From positions 4,774,001 through 4,838,000 of the forward strand of contig OZ231127.1 of NCBI GenBank assembly GCA_965153355.1: 64,000 nt of DNA, written 5' to 3'. Below are positions 39,726-51,345 of this stretch, one piece after another. Made by a program: the position numbers and the translations under genes. The notes below the pieces were generated by a model. That model was not told the origin of the DNA, made no database searches, and worked only from the letters and a program-made list of their open reading frames with translations. This DNA is from Flaccisagitta enflata. Taxonomy: Eukaryota > Chaetognatha > Sagittoidea > Aphragmophora. Within the stretch, counting starts at the first letter, position 1; every line of letters starts with the position of its first letter.

Positions 39726-40809
39726 TATTCAGTCGGTCAATCAATCATGTTATCATGAAACTAATCGCTCTATCATATCCATTATTAAATCAATTGTTCT
39801 ATCACTCAATCAATCAATTGTTCTATCAATTGTTCTATCAATCAATTGTTCTATCACTCAATCGGTTATAAATGTTATCGGTTATAAATGCAATCATTTG
39901 ATCAATCATTCAATCAATCACTTACTCATCAATCAGCTTAGCAATCAATCAAGCAATTGATCAATCAATCAATAAGTGAATGAATCTATCTTTTAACACA
40001 TCATTTACAATCATTTGCAGTTATTTCATCAATCAATAAATCAATCGATCAATCAATCAATCAATCAATCAATCGCTCACTCAATCAATCCTTGGTCACA
40101 TCAGTATCTTAAATGTAATTGATTGTTCCCCTGCCTTCTAGCCGCCAGAGATGATCTCCCCAAATCCTCGAGCATCAAACAAGACGACGATGACGAGGAC
40201 CTGCCCGCGCTCTTCTTTGACAAAAACAAGGAGGTGAAGGAGAAAGAGAAGGAGAAGGAGAAGGAGAAAGAGGAGGAGAAGGAGGAGGATCAGGAATATG
40301 ACGTCAAGATCAATTTGAGCGATTCAAGACCAGACGAACAAACCAAAGAAGGCGAAGAGAATTATGACATGAGAGTCAGCATCGGATTCACGGACAAATC
40401 ATCAGCATTTGCAGACGAGAACGAAGAGGATTCTGAAGCTGCTAGTGGCGCTGCCGTTGCATCTGCTGGTGGAGATGCTGCCGTCGACGCGGAAGCTGTC
40501 GACGCGATTGTCGACGTAAGCTCCGACGCGGATGCCGCCGCCAGAGTGTCGAAAGTCAAGGCTGCTTCTAAATCGACGCCCAAACGCGTCGTCCGTCCCA
40601 AACCGAAGCGTCCCGAAGGTGGAGCTTCCGGTGGCAAATCCAAGACTTCGTCGACTTCTTCGCCGACGTCGAAAGATGCTTCATCGGGGGCGTCGCCGAG
40701 AAGTCCAACGTCTCCGTCGACGACCAAAAGCCCGCCGAGTAAACCGTCGAGAGGAACCGGGAAAAGATCCGGCATCCCGAAGCCGGGATATCTGCCATTT
40801 CAACCATAA
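37078..40809 (+). CDS. Membrane-anchored, disordered SxIP-motif protein (4 exons, 822 aa)
   Basis: Exons 37078-37658, 38142-38307, 38477-39530 and 40142-40809, all joined by GT-AG introns with matching phases (581+166+1054+668 nt = 823 codons with stop). The start is the first ATG (MGGRGVLFW). Residues 6-24 form one hydrophobic segment followed by KYYLKRK, a signal-anchor layout as in outer-mitochondrial or ER tail-out proteins. The rest looks disordered: Ala/Thr/Glu repeats (30-190), a Pro-rich stretch (about 212-230), SEPAPAV repeats and RRRRRVV in exon 3, a KEKEKEKE charged helix (about 622-645), and a basic Ser/Pro tail. The tail ends KRSGIPKPGYLPF, with SGIP at 810-813 in a basic Ser/Pro context, as in EB1-binding SxIP motifs. 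Inferred role: tether between a membrane and microtubule plus ends. No named orthologue recognised. Confidence 0.85.
37688..38072. repeat. (GTT)n microsatellites in intron 1
   Basis: Two GTT arrays (37688-37898 and about 38013-38072) lie wholly in intron 1 (37659-38141). Read-through frames across them are artefacts. Confidence 0.95.
39636..40080. repeat. (AATC)n-rich DNA in intron 3
   Basis: Repeated CAATCAATC tracts fill most of intron 3 (39531-40141). Confidence 0.9.
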
Positions 40810-41126
40810 AGCGACGCAGCATTAAACTATGGTTCTTAATTGCCAAATTGATTGTAAGAATTCAAGATTGTAAATGTTATATATGTTTGTCCCTTTTCTG
40901 TTGCTTTCATCTCTTTTTCTCAATCTAGTCATTATTAAGATGTTCTGCAGACTGGTTGGGCATCGACGATTTTTGGTCTAAAAGCAAAATTCAACTTGTT
41001 GATATTTCATTTTTATATTCTTTCTTAAAATGATTAAATACTAGGTGAAGAAGCATATGATGGCACATTAACAATATTATTTACTTCTTATTCATTACTG
41101 CAGAATAGAAGAAAAACAGGTCGCCC
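40810..41126 (+). terminator. 3' UTR and possible polyadenylation signals
   Basis: ATTAAA occurs at 40821-40826, only 12 nt after the stop, and again at 41033-41038. The second is the more plausible signal for a normal 3' UTR. No AATAAA is seen. Confidence 0.4.
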
Positions 41127-41610
41127 AACGGCAATAGGTGGTCAGCGATACCCGTTGCCCTGCTTTGCACGGTTGTAAATTGGAATGAGAAGAAGCAGGG
41201 TAGCGGCCCTGAATGGGACACAGGGGAATTTTCGTTTGTCTGTCCGTTCGTCCATCCATCAGTCTCCCCCAGGCCCTCTCAGGCCTGAAATCTGCTACCT
41301 CAGGCCTGAAATCTACCCTCTTAGGCCTGAAATATACCCTCTCAGCCCTTGAATCTTAGTGGGCATATATAAGGCCTGAGAGGACAGGTTTCAGGCCTGA
41401 GTGAGCAGAATTCAAGCTTGAGAAGGCAGATTCAAGGCCTAAGAGGGCAGATTTTAGGCCTGAGAGGGCGGATTTCAGGCCTGGGAAGGCTGATTTCAGG
41501 CCTGAGAGGGCCTGGGGGACTAACAGACAGATGAATGGACAGACAAACGAAAGTCCCCCTGTGTTCTACAGGACTTCGCCCCTTCGGGGCCGCTGCCCTA
41601 TAAGAGAAAA
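41127..41610. mobile_element. Foldback element with mirror-image 21-bp minisatellite (FB-A)
   Basis: ~90-bp inverted arms (41198-41290 and 41508-41600; GGACACAGGGG and TTTCGTTTGTCTGTCC on the left, complements on the right) enclose 21-bp units. In the left half these read CAGGCCTGAAATCTGCC and in the right half they are reversed (GGCAGATTTCAGGCCTG), switching at about 41350. The left terminus has GGTCAGCGATACCCGTTGCC. No coding. Confidence 0.85.
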
Positions 41611-42248
41611 AGACTTAAACATTTTACTAGTTAAGATAGCATCGAGTAAATCAAGAACTCCTGGAAAAAATCATGGAGGAAAATTTATCGATTCCACACA
41701 TGATTTTCCTGGAGGAAAATGTCATAATTATATTGTCATAAAAAGACACTGTTGTAGATAGAATTATCATAAATTCCATTATCAACTATGAAGCAATCCG
41801 CATCGCAAAGTAGTCATCTCAATTCTCAAGTAACAGTGCATTTCCAGTCAAAGTAGCATCTACGTTTTATTTATGATCATTCGATATCCAGAGTATGTAA
41901 GCAGTGAAAAAGTAATATGTAATCAAATGTAAGGAGTCCGTCCCACGTCGGCCCCGACTATGAGGGAGAAAAGAAATACTGCAATATGCAAATGGACAAT
42001 TTGTTGGTTCCGAGTTGTAAGTTATCGTTTTCTCCCCTCCCTTATTGCTGACTTTACTGTCTTGTGAGGATGTATTGTTTACAATGTCAGCGCGCCAATA
42101 TTTTAACTCTGTTTTACTGCAGTTGTTTATGTTGGTTGTGCATTTGGCTAGCGAAGGCAACGAGGGAAACGGCACTATTTGTCAAGTGATTGAAAATAGG
42201 GTACATGAGGTAATAGTTTTTCTACGCACTTTCGCTACTTGAAACTAA
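41611..42248. other. Unassigned spacer
   Basis: No gene recognised; an open frame at 41867-42175 has no motif. Confidence 0.4.
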
Positions 42249-42449
42249 ACGAGGCCGGTTACACGGCTACCCCAATCGCGTGCAGGTGGACAGGGGCCGT
42301 ATTTGTAGTCATTGGAGCATTTGGGCAGGAGTAGTGAGGCCAAAGACCACAAAGATATAAGAGTGATGGACTGACCAACCAAACAATCAACCAACGGACG
42401 GACGACAGGGCAGAGCGAGATGAAGAGTCGCGTAGCACACGACTAAAAA
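42249..42449 (+). mobile_element. ACGG-core element, diverged
   Basis: Head ACGAGGCCGGTTACACGGC, 5' AATCGCGTGC, 3' GCACACGACT (8 of 10 complementary) then AAAAA. Confidence 0.75.
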
Positions 42450-42522
42450 TGATTTTCATTTACGCTTGACAAATAGCAAACTTTTGTATGCCAGAACTTG
42501 CATCCTATTGAGAAACAAAAGA

Positions 42523-42956
42523 AAATAGTCGCAAAAGCGTTAGATGGTCAGCGGTACCCATGCCCTGCTTAAGTAGGTTGTGGATGAAGTTGAGGGGGGA
42601 GCAGGGCAGCAGCCCTGAATAGGTCAATGACCCATGCTTTCACAAATATGGGAGATTTTCTCCTTCTTCTTCTAAGATTTGGGCTTCAAGGTCGAGATTT
42701 GGTCTGCTAGGATGGGATTTGGGCCTAAAGGCTGGAATTTGGGCTGGGATTTGAGCCTCATGACTGGTATTTGGGCCTTAAGGCTGGGATTTGGGCCTCA
42801 ATGCTGGGATTTAGGCCTTGTGGCTAGGATCCGAGTCAGGGGGGGGACGTAGAAGAAGAAGAAGAAGAAGAAAGAGAAGAAGGAGAAAATCCCTCATATG
42901 TGTGAAAGCGTAGGTTGTCGACCCCTTTGGGGCCGCTGCCCAAAAAGGAAACTCGT
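42523..42956. mobile_element. Foldback with GGCCT minisatellite (FB-B)
   Basis: Terminus GTCGCAAAAGCGTTAGATGG then TCAGCGGTACCC. Inverted arms (CTTTCACAAATATGGGAG and complement) bracket ~20-bp GGGATTTGGGCCTCAAGGC units. Right end GGGGCCGCTGCCCAAAAAGG. The same terminus, reversed, is at 62871-62907. Confidence 0.8.
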
Positions 42957-43132
42957 CATTACGGCATCTGTCATTGCGCCCATCTGTTACGGCAAAAAAG
43001 AAATAACAACGGTTTACGCTTCGTTGACTAAAAGTTGTCTAGAGCTTATCTGCAAGTCGGCTTTACTGTGAAATTGAATTTATCGACAGCCAGATAGTAA
43101 GAGGGAAAATTTGGATGAAGAGAAAGATGGAA

Positions 43133-43136
43133 TGAG

Positions 43137-43219
<83 letters not shown>

Positions 43220-43244
43220 ACAAAAGAAAGAAAGAAGGAAAGAC

Positions 43245-43303
<59 letters not shown>

Positions 43304-43368
43304 AGGAAATAAAGAAAGAAACAAAGAAAGAAAGACAGACAGAGAGACAGAGAGACAGCCAGACAGCC

Positions 43369-43440
<72 letters not shown>

Positions 43441-43508
43441 CGACCGGCCGACCGACCGACCGACTAACCGACCGACCTACCGACCGACCGACCGACCGAC
43501 CGACAGAC

Positions 43509-43541
<33 letters not shown>

Positions 43542-43691
43542 TAAAGAAAGAAAGAAAGAAAGAAAACAGAAAGAAAGAAGGAAAGACAGAAAGAAAAAAA
43601 AAGAAAGAAAGAAAGGAAGAAAGACAGAAAGAAAGAATGAAAGCAAGAAAAAGAGAGAAAGAAAGAATGTACGAATAGATGAATGAATGAA

Positions 43692-43751
<60 letters not shown>

Positions 43752-43786
43752 AGAAAGAAAAAAAGAAAGCAAGAAAGAAAGAAAGA

Positions 43787-43874
<88 letters not shown>

Positions 43875-43875
43875 A
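43133..43875. repeat. Compound tetranucleotide microsatellite
   Basis: Successive (GAAA)n, (CAGA)n, (CCGA)n, (CAGA)n, (GAAA)n, (GATT)n, (AAGC)n and (GAAA)n blocks. Each boundary is a one- or two-base change of the previous unit, a record of serial unit conversion. Confidence 0.97.
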
Positions 43876-43889
43876 TATTATCAACATCT

Positions 43890-44370
<481 letters not shown>

Positions 44371-44560
44371 TTGTGCGGTGCCGGTTTTGGTCTGTCGGTC
44401 TCTCGGCACGTCTTCCGCGCGCAGAGATTCGGTGTTTCGGCGCCGGCAGAGCACCGGCAAAACTCCGCCGGCAGAAGACCGGCAAAGCGGCGCCGCGGAG
44501 CCTCGCGCGCGCTCGCGGGTGCCATATTTGCAAATTCTTTAAATTCTTTAAAATCCGAAT
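44371..44560. other. Short CpG-dense segment
   Basis: About 150 bp rich in CG (GCGCCGGCAGAGCACCGGC, GCGGCGCCGCGGAG, CGCGCGCGCTCGCGGG), then an abrupt AT-rich block with two AAATTCTTT words. It could be a promoter-like island or an unrecognised element. Confidence 0.35.
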
Positions 44561-44639
44561 TTTTGTCTGCCAAAATTGACAGGAAGAGAAGAAAGGTTGG
44601 AACGCGAGAGCCGAAAGAGAAGCTTAAGACACCCGCCGC

Positions 44640-45145
44640 AGCCGCCACCGCTGTATTCTTCCGCCACCACCAGTACCACCACCGCCGCCGCCGCCGCCGC
44701 CGCCGCCACCGCTGTATTCTTCCGCCACTACCCGTACCACCGCCGCCGCCGCCAACGCCACCACCAGTACCACCACCGCCGCCGCCAACGCCGCTGTATT
44801 CTTCCGCCACCACCACTACGCCGCTGGCCTCTACCGCCACCACCACTGCCACCGCCGCCGCCGCTGTATTCATCCGCCACCACCACTACCACCACCACCA
44901 CCGACAAGGACGCTTCTTTCTTCCCACCACCAACCACTGCCACTACTACAGCCACTGCTTCCGCCGCCTCTACCTCTCTACGCCTCTACCACCACCACCA
45001 CCGTCGTCTCCACCTCAATAACCGCCGCCACCTCCACCACTGCACTGCCACCGTCGCCACCGTCGCCTCCACCTCAATCACCGCCGCCACCTCCACCACT
45101 GCACTGCCGCCGAAGCCGCCGCCGCCGCCGCCGTCACCGCAAACC
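44640..45145. repeat. CCG/CCA minisatellite
   Basis: CTGTATTCTTCCGCCAC recurs (near 44649, 44712, 44796 and 44868) among CCG/CCA triplets. Pro- or Thr-rich frames are artefacts. Confidence 0.85.
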
Positions 45146-45205
45146 GACCGCGTTTTAATGGAAGATGGAAAAAGGAAGAAAACGAATTTGGGAGAAATTG
45201 GGAAC

Positions 45206-45421
<216 letters not shown>

Positions 45422-45743
45422 TCTGCCTTTTTTCCTTCTCAGTTCCATGTTCACTTTGGGAAGGGGGAGAAAATAGACAATAATACTTCGGTACGGGAAA
45501 AAAAAGAGAATTTAAGAAATGGAAGGCGCGGAGCTGAAATAAGCAAGGAATGTGGATTTGTGGCTAGTCGAAGATGCATTGAATTGTGGATTTGTGATTA
45601 AATGACTGTGCGTTGGATTGTGGATATGTTGCTAGCCGAAGATACTTTGAATTGTGGATTTGTTGCTAGCCCAAGACGCATTGAATTGTGGATTTGTGAA
45701 TTGTGATCAAATTAATGTGCGTGGGATTGTGGATATGTGGCTA

Positions 45744-46324
45744 ACACCCTGAGCAGGCAATTTGGCACAAGTCCAATAAAGCAATTGATAACTGTTCAAA
45801 ATAGATAAAATCTGTCCAAAATATGGCTGGAATGCAAAAATATTGTCATTATAAATATGTAAGAGTCAAAAAGCAGTAAATATCAATTTATTTGAATGTC
45901 AAATAGGGTCTATAAGCCGCAGATTTGACGATTTTGTCTTTGATCAAGCAAAAAGATGATAACTTGTCAGTCGATTTTGCAGATTTTGGCGTGGATCCAG
46001 TGCTGCACAGCATTGAGGGACTCGACTTAGTAACCCCCTGCATACACTGCTTGCTTCAGACCACCCCAGTTGTTCTAAAATGGCCTCAAGTATAAGTGTT
46101 TCCCTTCATCAAATTTTGCCGGTAAAAACCCATCAAAATCTAACACCGCATTTCTAGTTTGAAGCTTTCTATGGCAGAGAGTGGTCGCATGACTGATCAA
46201 CGGCGCATTCTTACGTCCAGTAGAGCTAGTCAGGAGGTTATGTTTCAAATTTCAACTCACTGGGCCATCTAGAAATATCGTTTTTGTGTCAATACGTTTG
46301 TGCCAAATTTCCTGCACAGGGTGT
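45744..46324. mobile_element. TA-flanked MITE inside the 68-bp array
   Basis: TIRs ACACCCTGAGCAGGCAATTT and (reversed) ACACCCTGTGCAGGAAATTT. The junction GTGGCTA-element-TAGCCGAAG collapses to GTGGCTAGCCGAAG, exactly the sequence of neighbouring units, proving insertion with TA duplication. 581 bp, non-coding. Confidence 0.9.
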
Positions 46325-46533
46325 TAGCCGAAGATACATAAAATTGTGGATTTGTGATTAAATGAATGTGCATTGGATTTTTTTTTTTTTTTTTTTTTTT
46401 TTTGTGCATTGGATTGAGGATTTGTGGCTAGCCGAAGATGCATTGAATTATTGATTTGTGATTTAATGAATGTGCGTTGGATTGAGGATTTGTGGCTGGC
46501 CAAAGAAACATTGAATTGTGGATTTGTGTTTAA

Positions 46534-47319
46534 GGCAATTTCTCCTGTACACCGGGCCGGCCAAAATCAAGCGCCTGATTGAGTTAACATCGAAAAAAAT
46601 AATATAATTCAATGATAGTTGCATCTATCAGCTTGAAATTTTGGTTGCAGGCTCAGAATTTGATACTCTTTCAAGTCATAATGAAAAAATCACTTGAAGT
46701 CTTGAACTGTGTTCAATTATATAAATTTTTGTGAGAAACAGTGTGACATAGTGTGACAAAGTGTTAACTCGATAGGACACGTTCTTAAAAGAATCAATAT
46801 CTCCGGCCAGAAATTTGGCATGTAACCTGGGTTATGTCTTTACTTGACAAGGGGAAAAAAAATTTAACATCATACTTAAAGATATATTTTTTTTAACGTA
46901 TTGTATATTACTGTATCAAGATGAGATATTTATTCATTTTTAACAAATCAACTATGAACGAAATTTTTGCATAGTAAATGTTCATCAGTCACCATCAAAT
47001 TTTTGATGCTTCTTTAGGGATAGCAATGGTACAAAAATGACCTATTGTTGGAAAAGCTTGACAATTTTTTGATGTTTTTATCATAGTAGATATGAAGTGT
47101 GACACAAGTGTGACAGGGAAAATAGGCTGTTTTGGCTCTACTTTTGGCCACCTAACCTATGAAAATCATGAGTCAGAAGGATGTATGTTGAGCACTTTGT
47201 CCCAACGGATGTCTAAGAACAGCTTTCATCATTGAAAGAATGATTGGTGAAAAAAAACTGTGTTTTTTTTGCCGCCAAATCATGTTTTTCAGCCGGCCCA
47301 CTTTATAGGAGAAATTGCC
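46534..47319. mobile_element. TTAA-flanked MITE inside the 68-bp array
   Basis: TIRs GGCAATTTCTCCTGTACACC and (reversed) GGCAATTTCTCCTATAAAGT, with shared GGGCCGGC further in. TTAA on both sides (46530-46533 and 47320-47323) matches GATTAAATGAAT in intact units. A piggyBac-type (TTAA) origin, or a TA-type one with one more TIR base, cannot be separated. Confidence 0.85.
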
Positions 47320-47475
47320 TTAAATGAATATGCATTGGATTATGGATTTGTGGCTGGCCAAAGATGCATTCAATTGTGGATTTGTGATTAAACGAATATG
47401 ATTTGGATTGTGGATTTGTGATTAAACCAATGTGTTTTGGATTGTGGATTTGTAATTAAATGAATGTGCGTTGGT

Positions 47476-47675
47476 GACAGATGAGGGCGCAGACTGACAG
47501 GGGCAGCGACAGAGACAAGGCGCAGACACAGAGATGCATAGACAGATGAGGGCGCAGACTGACAGGGGCAGCGACAGAGACAAGGCGCAGACACAGAGAC
47601 GCAGAGACAGATGAGGGCGCAGACTGACAGGGGCAGCGACAGAGACAAGGCGCAGACACAGAGATGCAGAGACGC
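47476..47675. repeat. 65-bp minisatellite, 3 units
   Basis: GACAGATGAGGGCGCAGACT starts at 47476, 47541 and 47606. Confidence 0.92.
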
Positions 47676-48003
47676 ACTCATTTTCCGTTTTTTGTATGTA
47701 CAGCTTTCAGATAATTCTTTGTGAAAAGAACGCCAAAAACTGTTCAAGTGAAACAACCAACAACGAACCAATATTTTTGACAGTTATTATTATTTTTTTT
47801 CCATGCGCCTCACGAGAGATGTCGCCTCGTCATTGTTGTCATGGTTGTCATCCTCATTCTCGTCAGTTACAGCGTTCTTTTCATCATTCTGGTATAGTCA
47901 TTGTCGCCATTGTAATCGTTGTCATGCTGCTGTCATCCTTGTTATCATCCAGGTCATCATTGTCATCATTGACATCGTCTCTGATGCACTTGCGTACGTG
48001 AGT

Positions 48004-48090
<87 letters not shown>

Positions 48091-48444
48091 TGTGTTTGTG
48101 GGTGGGTTTGTGTGTGGGTGTGTGTGTTTATATGTAGGTATGTGTGTGTATAGTTCGGCGATCTGGCTATCAGATAACGGTTCAATTAGGTTCAATTAAT
48201 TAATTAATAATCGCGAATATAGGTTCGGTTCAGATACTGCTTTAACCGACTTTCCAATGCGGCTATTATCATTTTTTTTTTCTTCACAAACTGACATTTT
48301 TTGCATGATGTAAAATTGTTGATCATCCAAGAATATCGATAATGTTTGAAGGGAAAAAAATGATGCATATTTTCAGTTTAAGTTTCTCATTTTTATTCAA
48401 TTCATTTCAGCATAATCTTTTTTTCATGTACTCTTTTTTTTTTT

Positions 48445-48446
<2 letters not shown>
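47676..48446. other. Spacer with (GT)n
   Basis: (GT)n at 48005-48087, then GTGGGTTTGTG-like variants to about 48150. No gene. Confidence 0.6.

Positions 48447-48500
<54 letters not shown>
48447..48500. repeat. (GA)n microsatellite
   Basis: Pure GA tract of about 54 bp, followed by AGACAGA-type words to 48580. Confidence 0.95.
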
Positions 48501-48504
<4 letters not shown>

Positions 48505-49040
48505 CAGAGATATACAAACAGACAGAGACATAAAGACAGACCGAGACAGATAGACACACAGACAGATAGACACACAGATAGAATGATGAATAGATCGACA
48601 TAGAGAAAAGCAAAGTTCACAGACGACTTTCTGGTAGGAGGAGGAAGAGAAAGAAGAGGAAGAGGAAGAGGAAAAGGGTCAGTAGCCATTACCGATCGTA
48701 ACCGCATCAATGAGTAGCAATCGATGATCCGGGTAACAGCTATATACTAATCGACCAAAGGATAATATAGGGTACTCGCCGATGATTATGTGTGTGTTTA
48801 CATGTATGTGAAGGGGGGGGGGGGTTTGAGTACGCCCCTGCCCACACGTCCGCGACGGTAGACTAGATTTTGCATTGTAACTCCGAGTCACTTTATTCTT
48901 GTCGTCCTCATCGTCTTGAAGCCTGACGGAGTGGCGTTGTGACGGGGGAGGTTAAGGGGGGGTCGCACAAGCCAGGATTGACACCACCTGGTGGGGGGGG
49001 AGTGGGGGGCGAGGGGGGAGTCGAGTGGCACCGGCGGTAA
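48501..49040. other. Unassigned G-rich spacer
   Basis: G-rich runs (about 48814-48825 and 48950-49020). No gene. Confidence 0.4.
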
Positions 49041-49299
49041 GGGGGCGTTTTTAACCAAGGAACAATCATGTTTTTAACGGGCCGCTCAGTCGCTCACAAC
49101 GTTCGTTCGCTCGCACCGCTCACTCCGCTCCCTCGCTATGCAGCGCTCCACTTTGCTATGCTCGCTCGCTCCATTCACGGGCTTGCTCACTCACTTCGCT
49201 CACTCCCTCGTGGGACAGTTGAAATTCTTGAATGTTTTCACGCTGTAAATGTGTTCAACGGGAAGAAACGCGTTTTTCATCTTCACCAGAAACACGCCC
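49041..49299. mobile_element. Harbinger-like MITE, copy 1
   Basis: 259 bp beginning GGGGGCG and ending ACACGCCC, with TAA directly outside both ends (49038-49040 and 49300-49302). The interior has GCTCACTCCGCTCCCTCGCT-like words. GGG termini plus a TWA-type 3-bp duplication fit PIF/Harbinger. Confidence 0.65.
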
Positions 49300-49359
49300 T
49301 AAGTCGGGAAAAGCATCTGCGCTCTTGTCACGGTTGCGTGAATTTTGGTGATCTGACAG

Positions 49360-49593
49360 CGCGCTTAACCGGCTTCAGATGATCTGCTTTATCAGCTTCG
49401 GATGATCTGCTTACCAGCTTCAGATGATCTGCTTACCGGCTTCGGATGATCTGCCTAATTGGCTTCAGACAATATGCTTACCGGCTTCAGATGATCTGCT
49501 TACCAGCTTCGGATGATCTGCTTACCGGCTTCGGATGATCTGCTTGCCGGCTTCAGATGATCTGCTTACCGGCTTCAGATGATCTGCTTACCA
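49360..49593. repeat. ~22-bp GGCTTCAGATGATCTGCTTA minisatellite
   Basis: About ten units alternating CAG/CGG. Confidence 0.9.

Positions 49594-49646
<53 letters not shown>
49594..49646. repeat. (AC)n microsatellite
   Basis: About 50 bp of AC, beginning inside the last 22-bp unit (CCAGACACAC). Confidence 0.95.
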
Positions 49647-49647
<1 letters not shown>

Positions 49648-49654
49648 AACAAAT

Positions 49655-49812
49655 GGATCGACAGAACGACAAACGGATCCAGGAACCAACGGACCGACAA
49701 ATCCATGGACCCACGGACCCACAAACCCACAAACCCACAAACCCACAAACCCACAAACCCACGGACACATGTACCGACGGAAGGACTGGCAAAGCCGAGT
49801 CCGCGACTGATA
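49655..49812 (+). mobile_element. Headless ACGG-core element
   Basis: ACCGAC and (ACCCACAA)n-type core with end GAGTCCGCGACT but no A-run. The octamer ACCCACAA expansion is unusual for the family. Confidence 0.55.
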
Positions 49813-49877
49813 CTATTAGAAATAGAAAGAAAAATCTAGACGGATGCAAAATTACTCGCTCTTGATCGCAGACACAA

Positions 49878-50106
49878 ACAAGTGACGCGGGGTCACAATA
49901 TCGTTGCAGACGGGTTGGCAGGGGCATCCAACCCAGATCCACACCCAAACTCCCACCTCATACACAAACATAAACAAATAGTATCCAAAATGTGCGTTTC
50001 CCCACTTTTCGACTTTTCGATCATTACAGACCAACGGACCGACGGACCAACGGACAGATGGACGGACCAAGCCTAGTCTCTTGTAGAGTTGCATGTCCGC
50101 AACTTA
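49878..50106 (+). mobile_element. Modular element with GTGAC/GTCAC head
   Basis: Alternative head ACAAGTGACGCGGGGTCAC (inverted repeat GTGAC/GTCAC), 5' GTTGCAGAC, GGTTGGCAGGGG, ACGG core, 3' GTCCGCAACT then TAAAAA (8 of 10). The same head is at 63093. Confidence 0.8.
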
Positions 50107-50354
50107 AAAAAGGGTGAAAAACGTCTAATTAGAATACACAGTTACTCAAATTTCACTGTCATCATCCAACTTGTGAAAGACGGAAAATCAACTCCAATAA
50201 CTGATTTGTTAACTGATATTTGTTAACTGACGCGCACCAAATAACAATTTTGCGTTCCGAATGGCGCTTGAGTCATTCCATCGCTGCACCTGCTTTCCAC
50301 TTAGGCATGATTGGACAATACTCATTCTAGAAAATTCAAGTTCCGTGACTTTGT
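50107..50354. other. Unassigned spacer
   Basis: Nothing recognised. Confidence 0.4.
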
Positions 50355-50495
50355 CGTTTGTTTGCATGTTTGTTTGTTTGTTTGTTTGCTTGTTTGTTTG
50401 CATGTTTGTTCGTTTGCTTGTTTGTTTGTTTGTTTGTTTGTTTGTTTGTCTGTTTGTTTGTTTGTTTGTTTGTTTGTTTGTTTGTTTGTTTGTTT
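50355..50495. repeat. (TTTG)n microsatellite
   Basis: TTTG units with CATG variants. Confidence 0.95.
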
Positions 50496-51169
50496 CATTA
50501 GTCAGTTCATTCTCATATACCCCCGGCCCCCATCTTGCATCTCTATAGAATCCTCCGTCCATCAGCGCGTCCGTTGGTCGGTCGGTCCATCTATGAGTCT
50601 GTTTCATATCTAAAAAGTTAATTGATAGCTATAGCTCGCTCAAGTTGCAACGAGAAAAAGCAAAGAAAATGATGGACATAGTTGAATCCTGCCCTAATGG
50701 ATTTCAAGGGACTGACATGATTCATTTGTTTTAGGGGGAATCTAAAAGGTAAACCGAATGTTCTAGAAAGCCAAGTGGCTTGCTATCTCTTTCCATATCT
50801 CCCTCACCTCATCTTCTCTCCTATCACCACCCCCTCTCCTCTTCCTCCTCTTCCTCTTCCTCTTCCTCTTCCTCCTTCTCCTTCCTGTTAATGCTCTTTT
50901 GTTCCTAACGCCTTTTATTTTGTCTTGATGACCGCCAGGGGAGCGCAAGATTCAAGCCGTCGAGTGATGCGATGGAACCACGGCAAATGATGTTGTTTCC
51001 GGCAGATAACAGACCGACTGATAAAGAGACGCCATCCGACAGAACCACGCCAAATGACGCAGTGTTTCCGGTTTTCCGGCCGACAGAATGAGAGACGGTC
51101 TCTCGCCGATCGAACGACGCCAAAACATCCTCTTTGACCCAAAAATCCAAGATTCCCCATTCTTTTTTT
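50496..51169. other. Spacer with reversed element fragment
   Basis: 50550-50590 has GTCCGTTGGTCGGTCGGTCC, a core remnant of the modular family. 50840-50885 is CTTCCTCTTCC-rich. GACGCCATCCGACAGAAC and GACGCAGTGTTTCCGG form a short inner repeat near 50990-51080. No gene. Confidence 0.45.
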
Positions 51170-51345
51170 AAGCGCGCGTAAGCGACTCTATAATCCGCAG
51201 TGCCTGTAAGTCCATTTGTTGGTCGGTCGATCTGTCAGTTGGTAAATGGTAACCATTTGCTTTATCGGCGTTTGGGGGCGGCTTTCACATTACTTCCCCC
51301 TGCCCACCCGCACGCGACTTGGATAGCCGTGCATCCGGCTTTGAT
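51170..51345 (-). mobile_element. ACGG-core element, reversed and decayed
   Basis: Reversed end AAGCGCGCGTAAGCGACTCT, core GTTGGTCGGTCG, CCCTGCCCACCCGCACGCGA and the head complement GCCGTGCATCCGGC near 51325-51340. Confidence 0.7.

Larger units (their letters stand above)
45530..47475. repeat. 68-bp GTGGATTTGTG array interrupted by two MITEs
   Basis: Units contain GGATTTGTGGCTAGCCGAAG and TTGTGATTAAATGAATGTGC (period about 68). MITEs occupy 45744-46324 and 46534-47319; array units resume seamlessly after each. A poly-T run lies at 46379-46402. Confidence 0.88.

Noticed and set aside
48001-48199. Gly/Val/Cys signal-peptide-like frame
   Set aside because: (GT)n translation.
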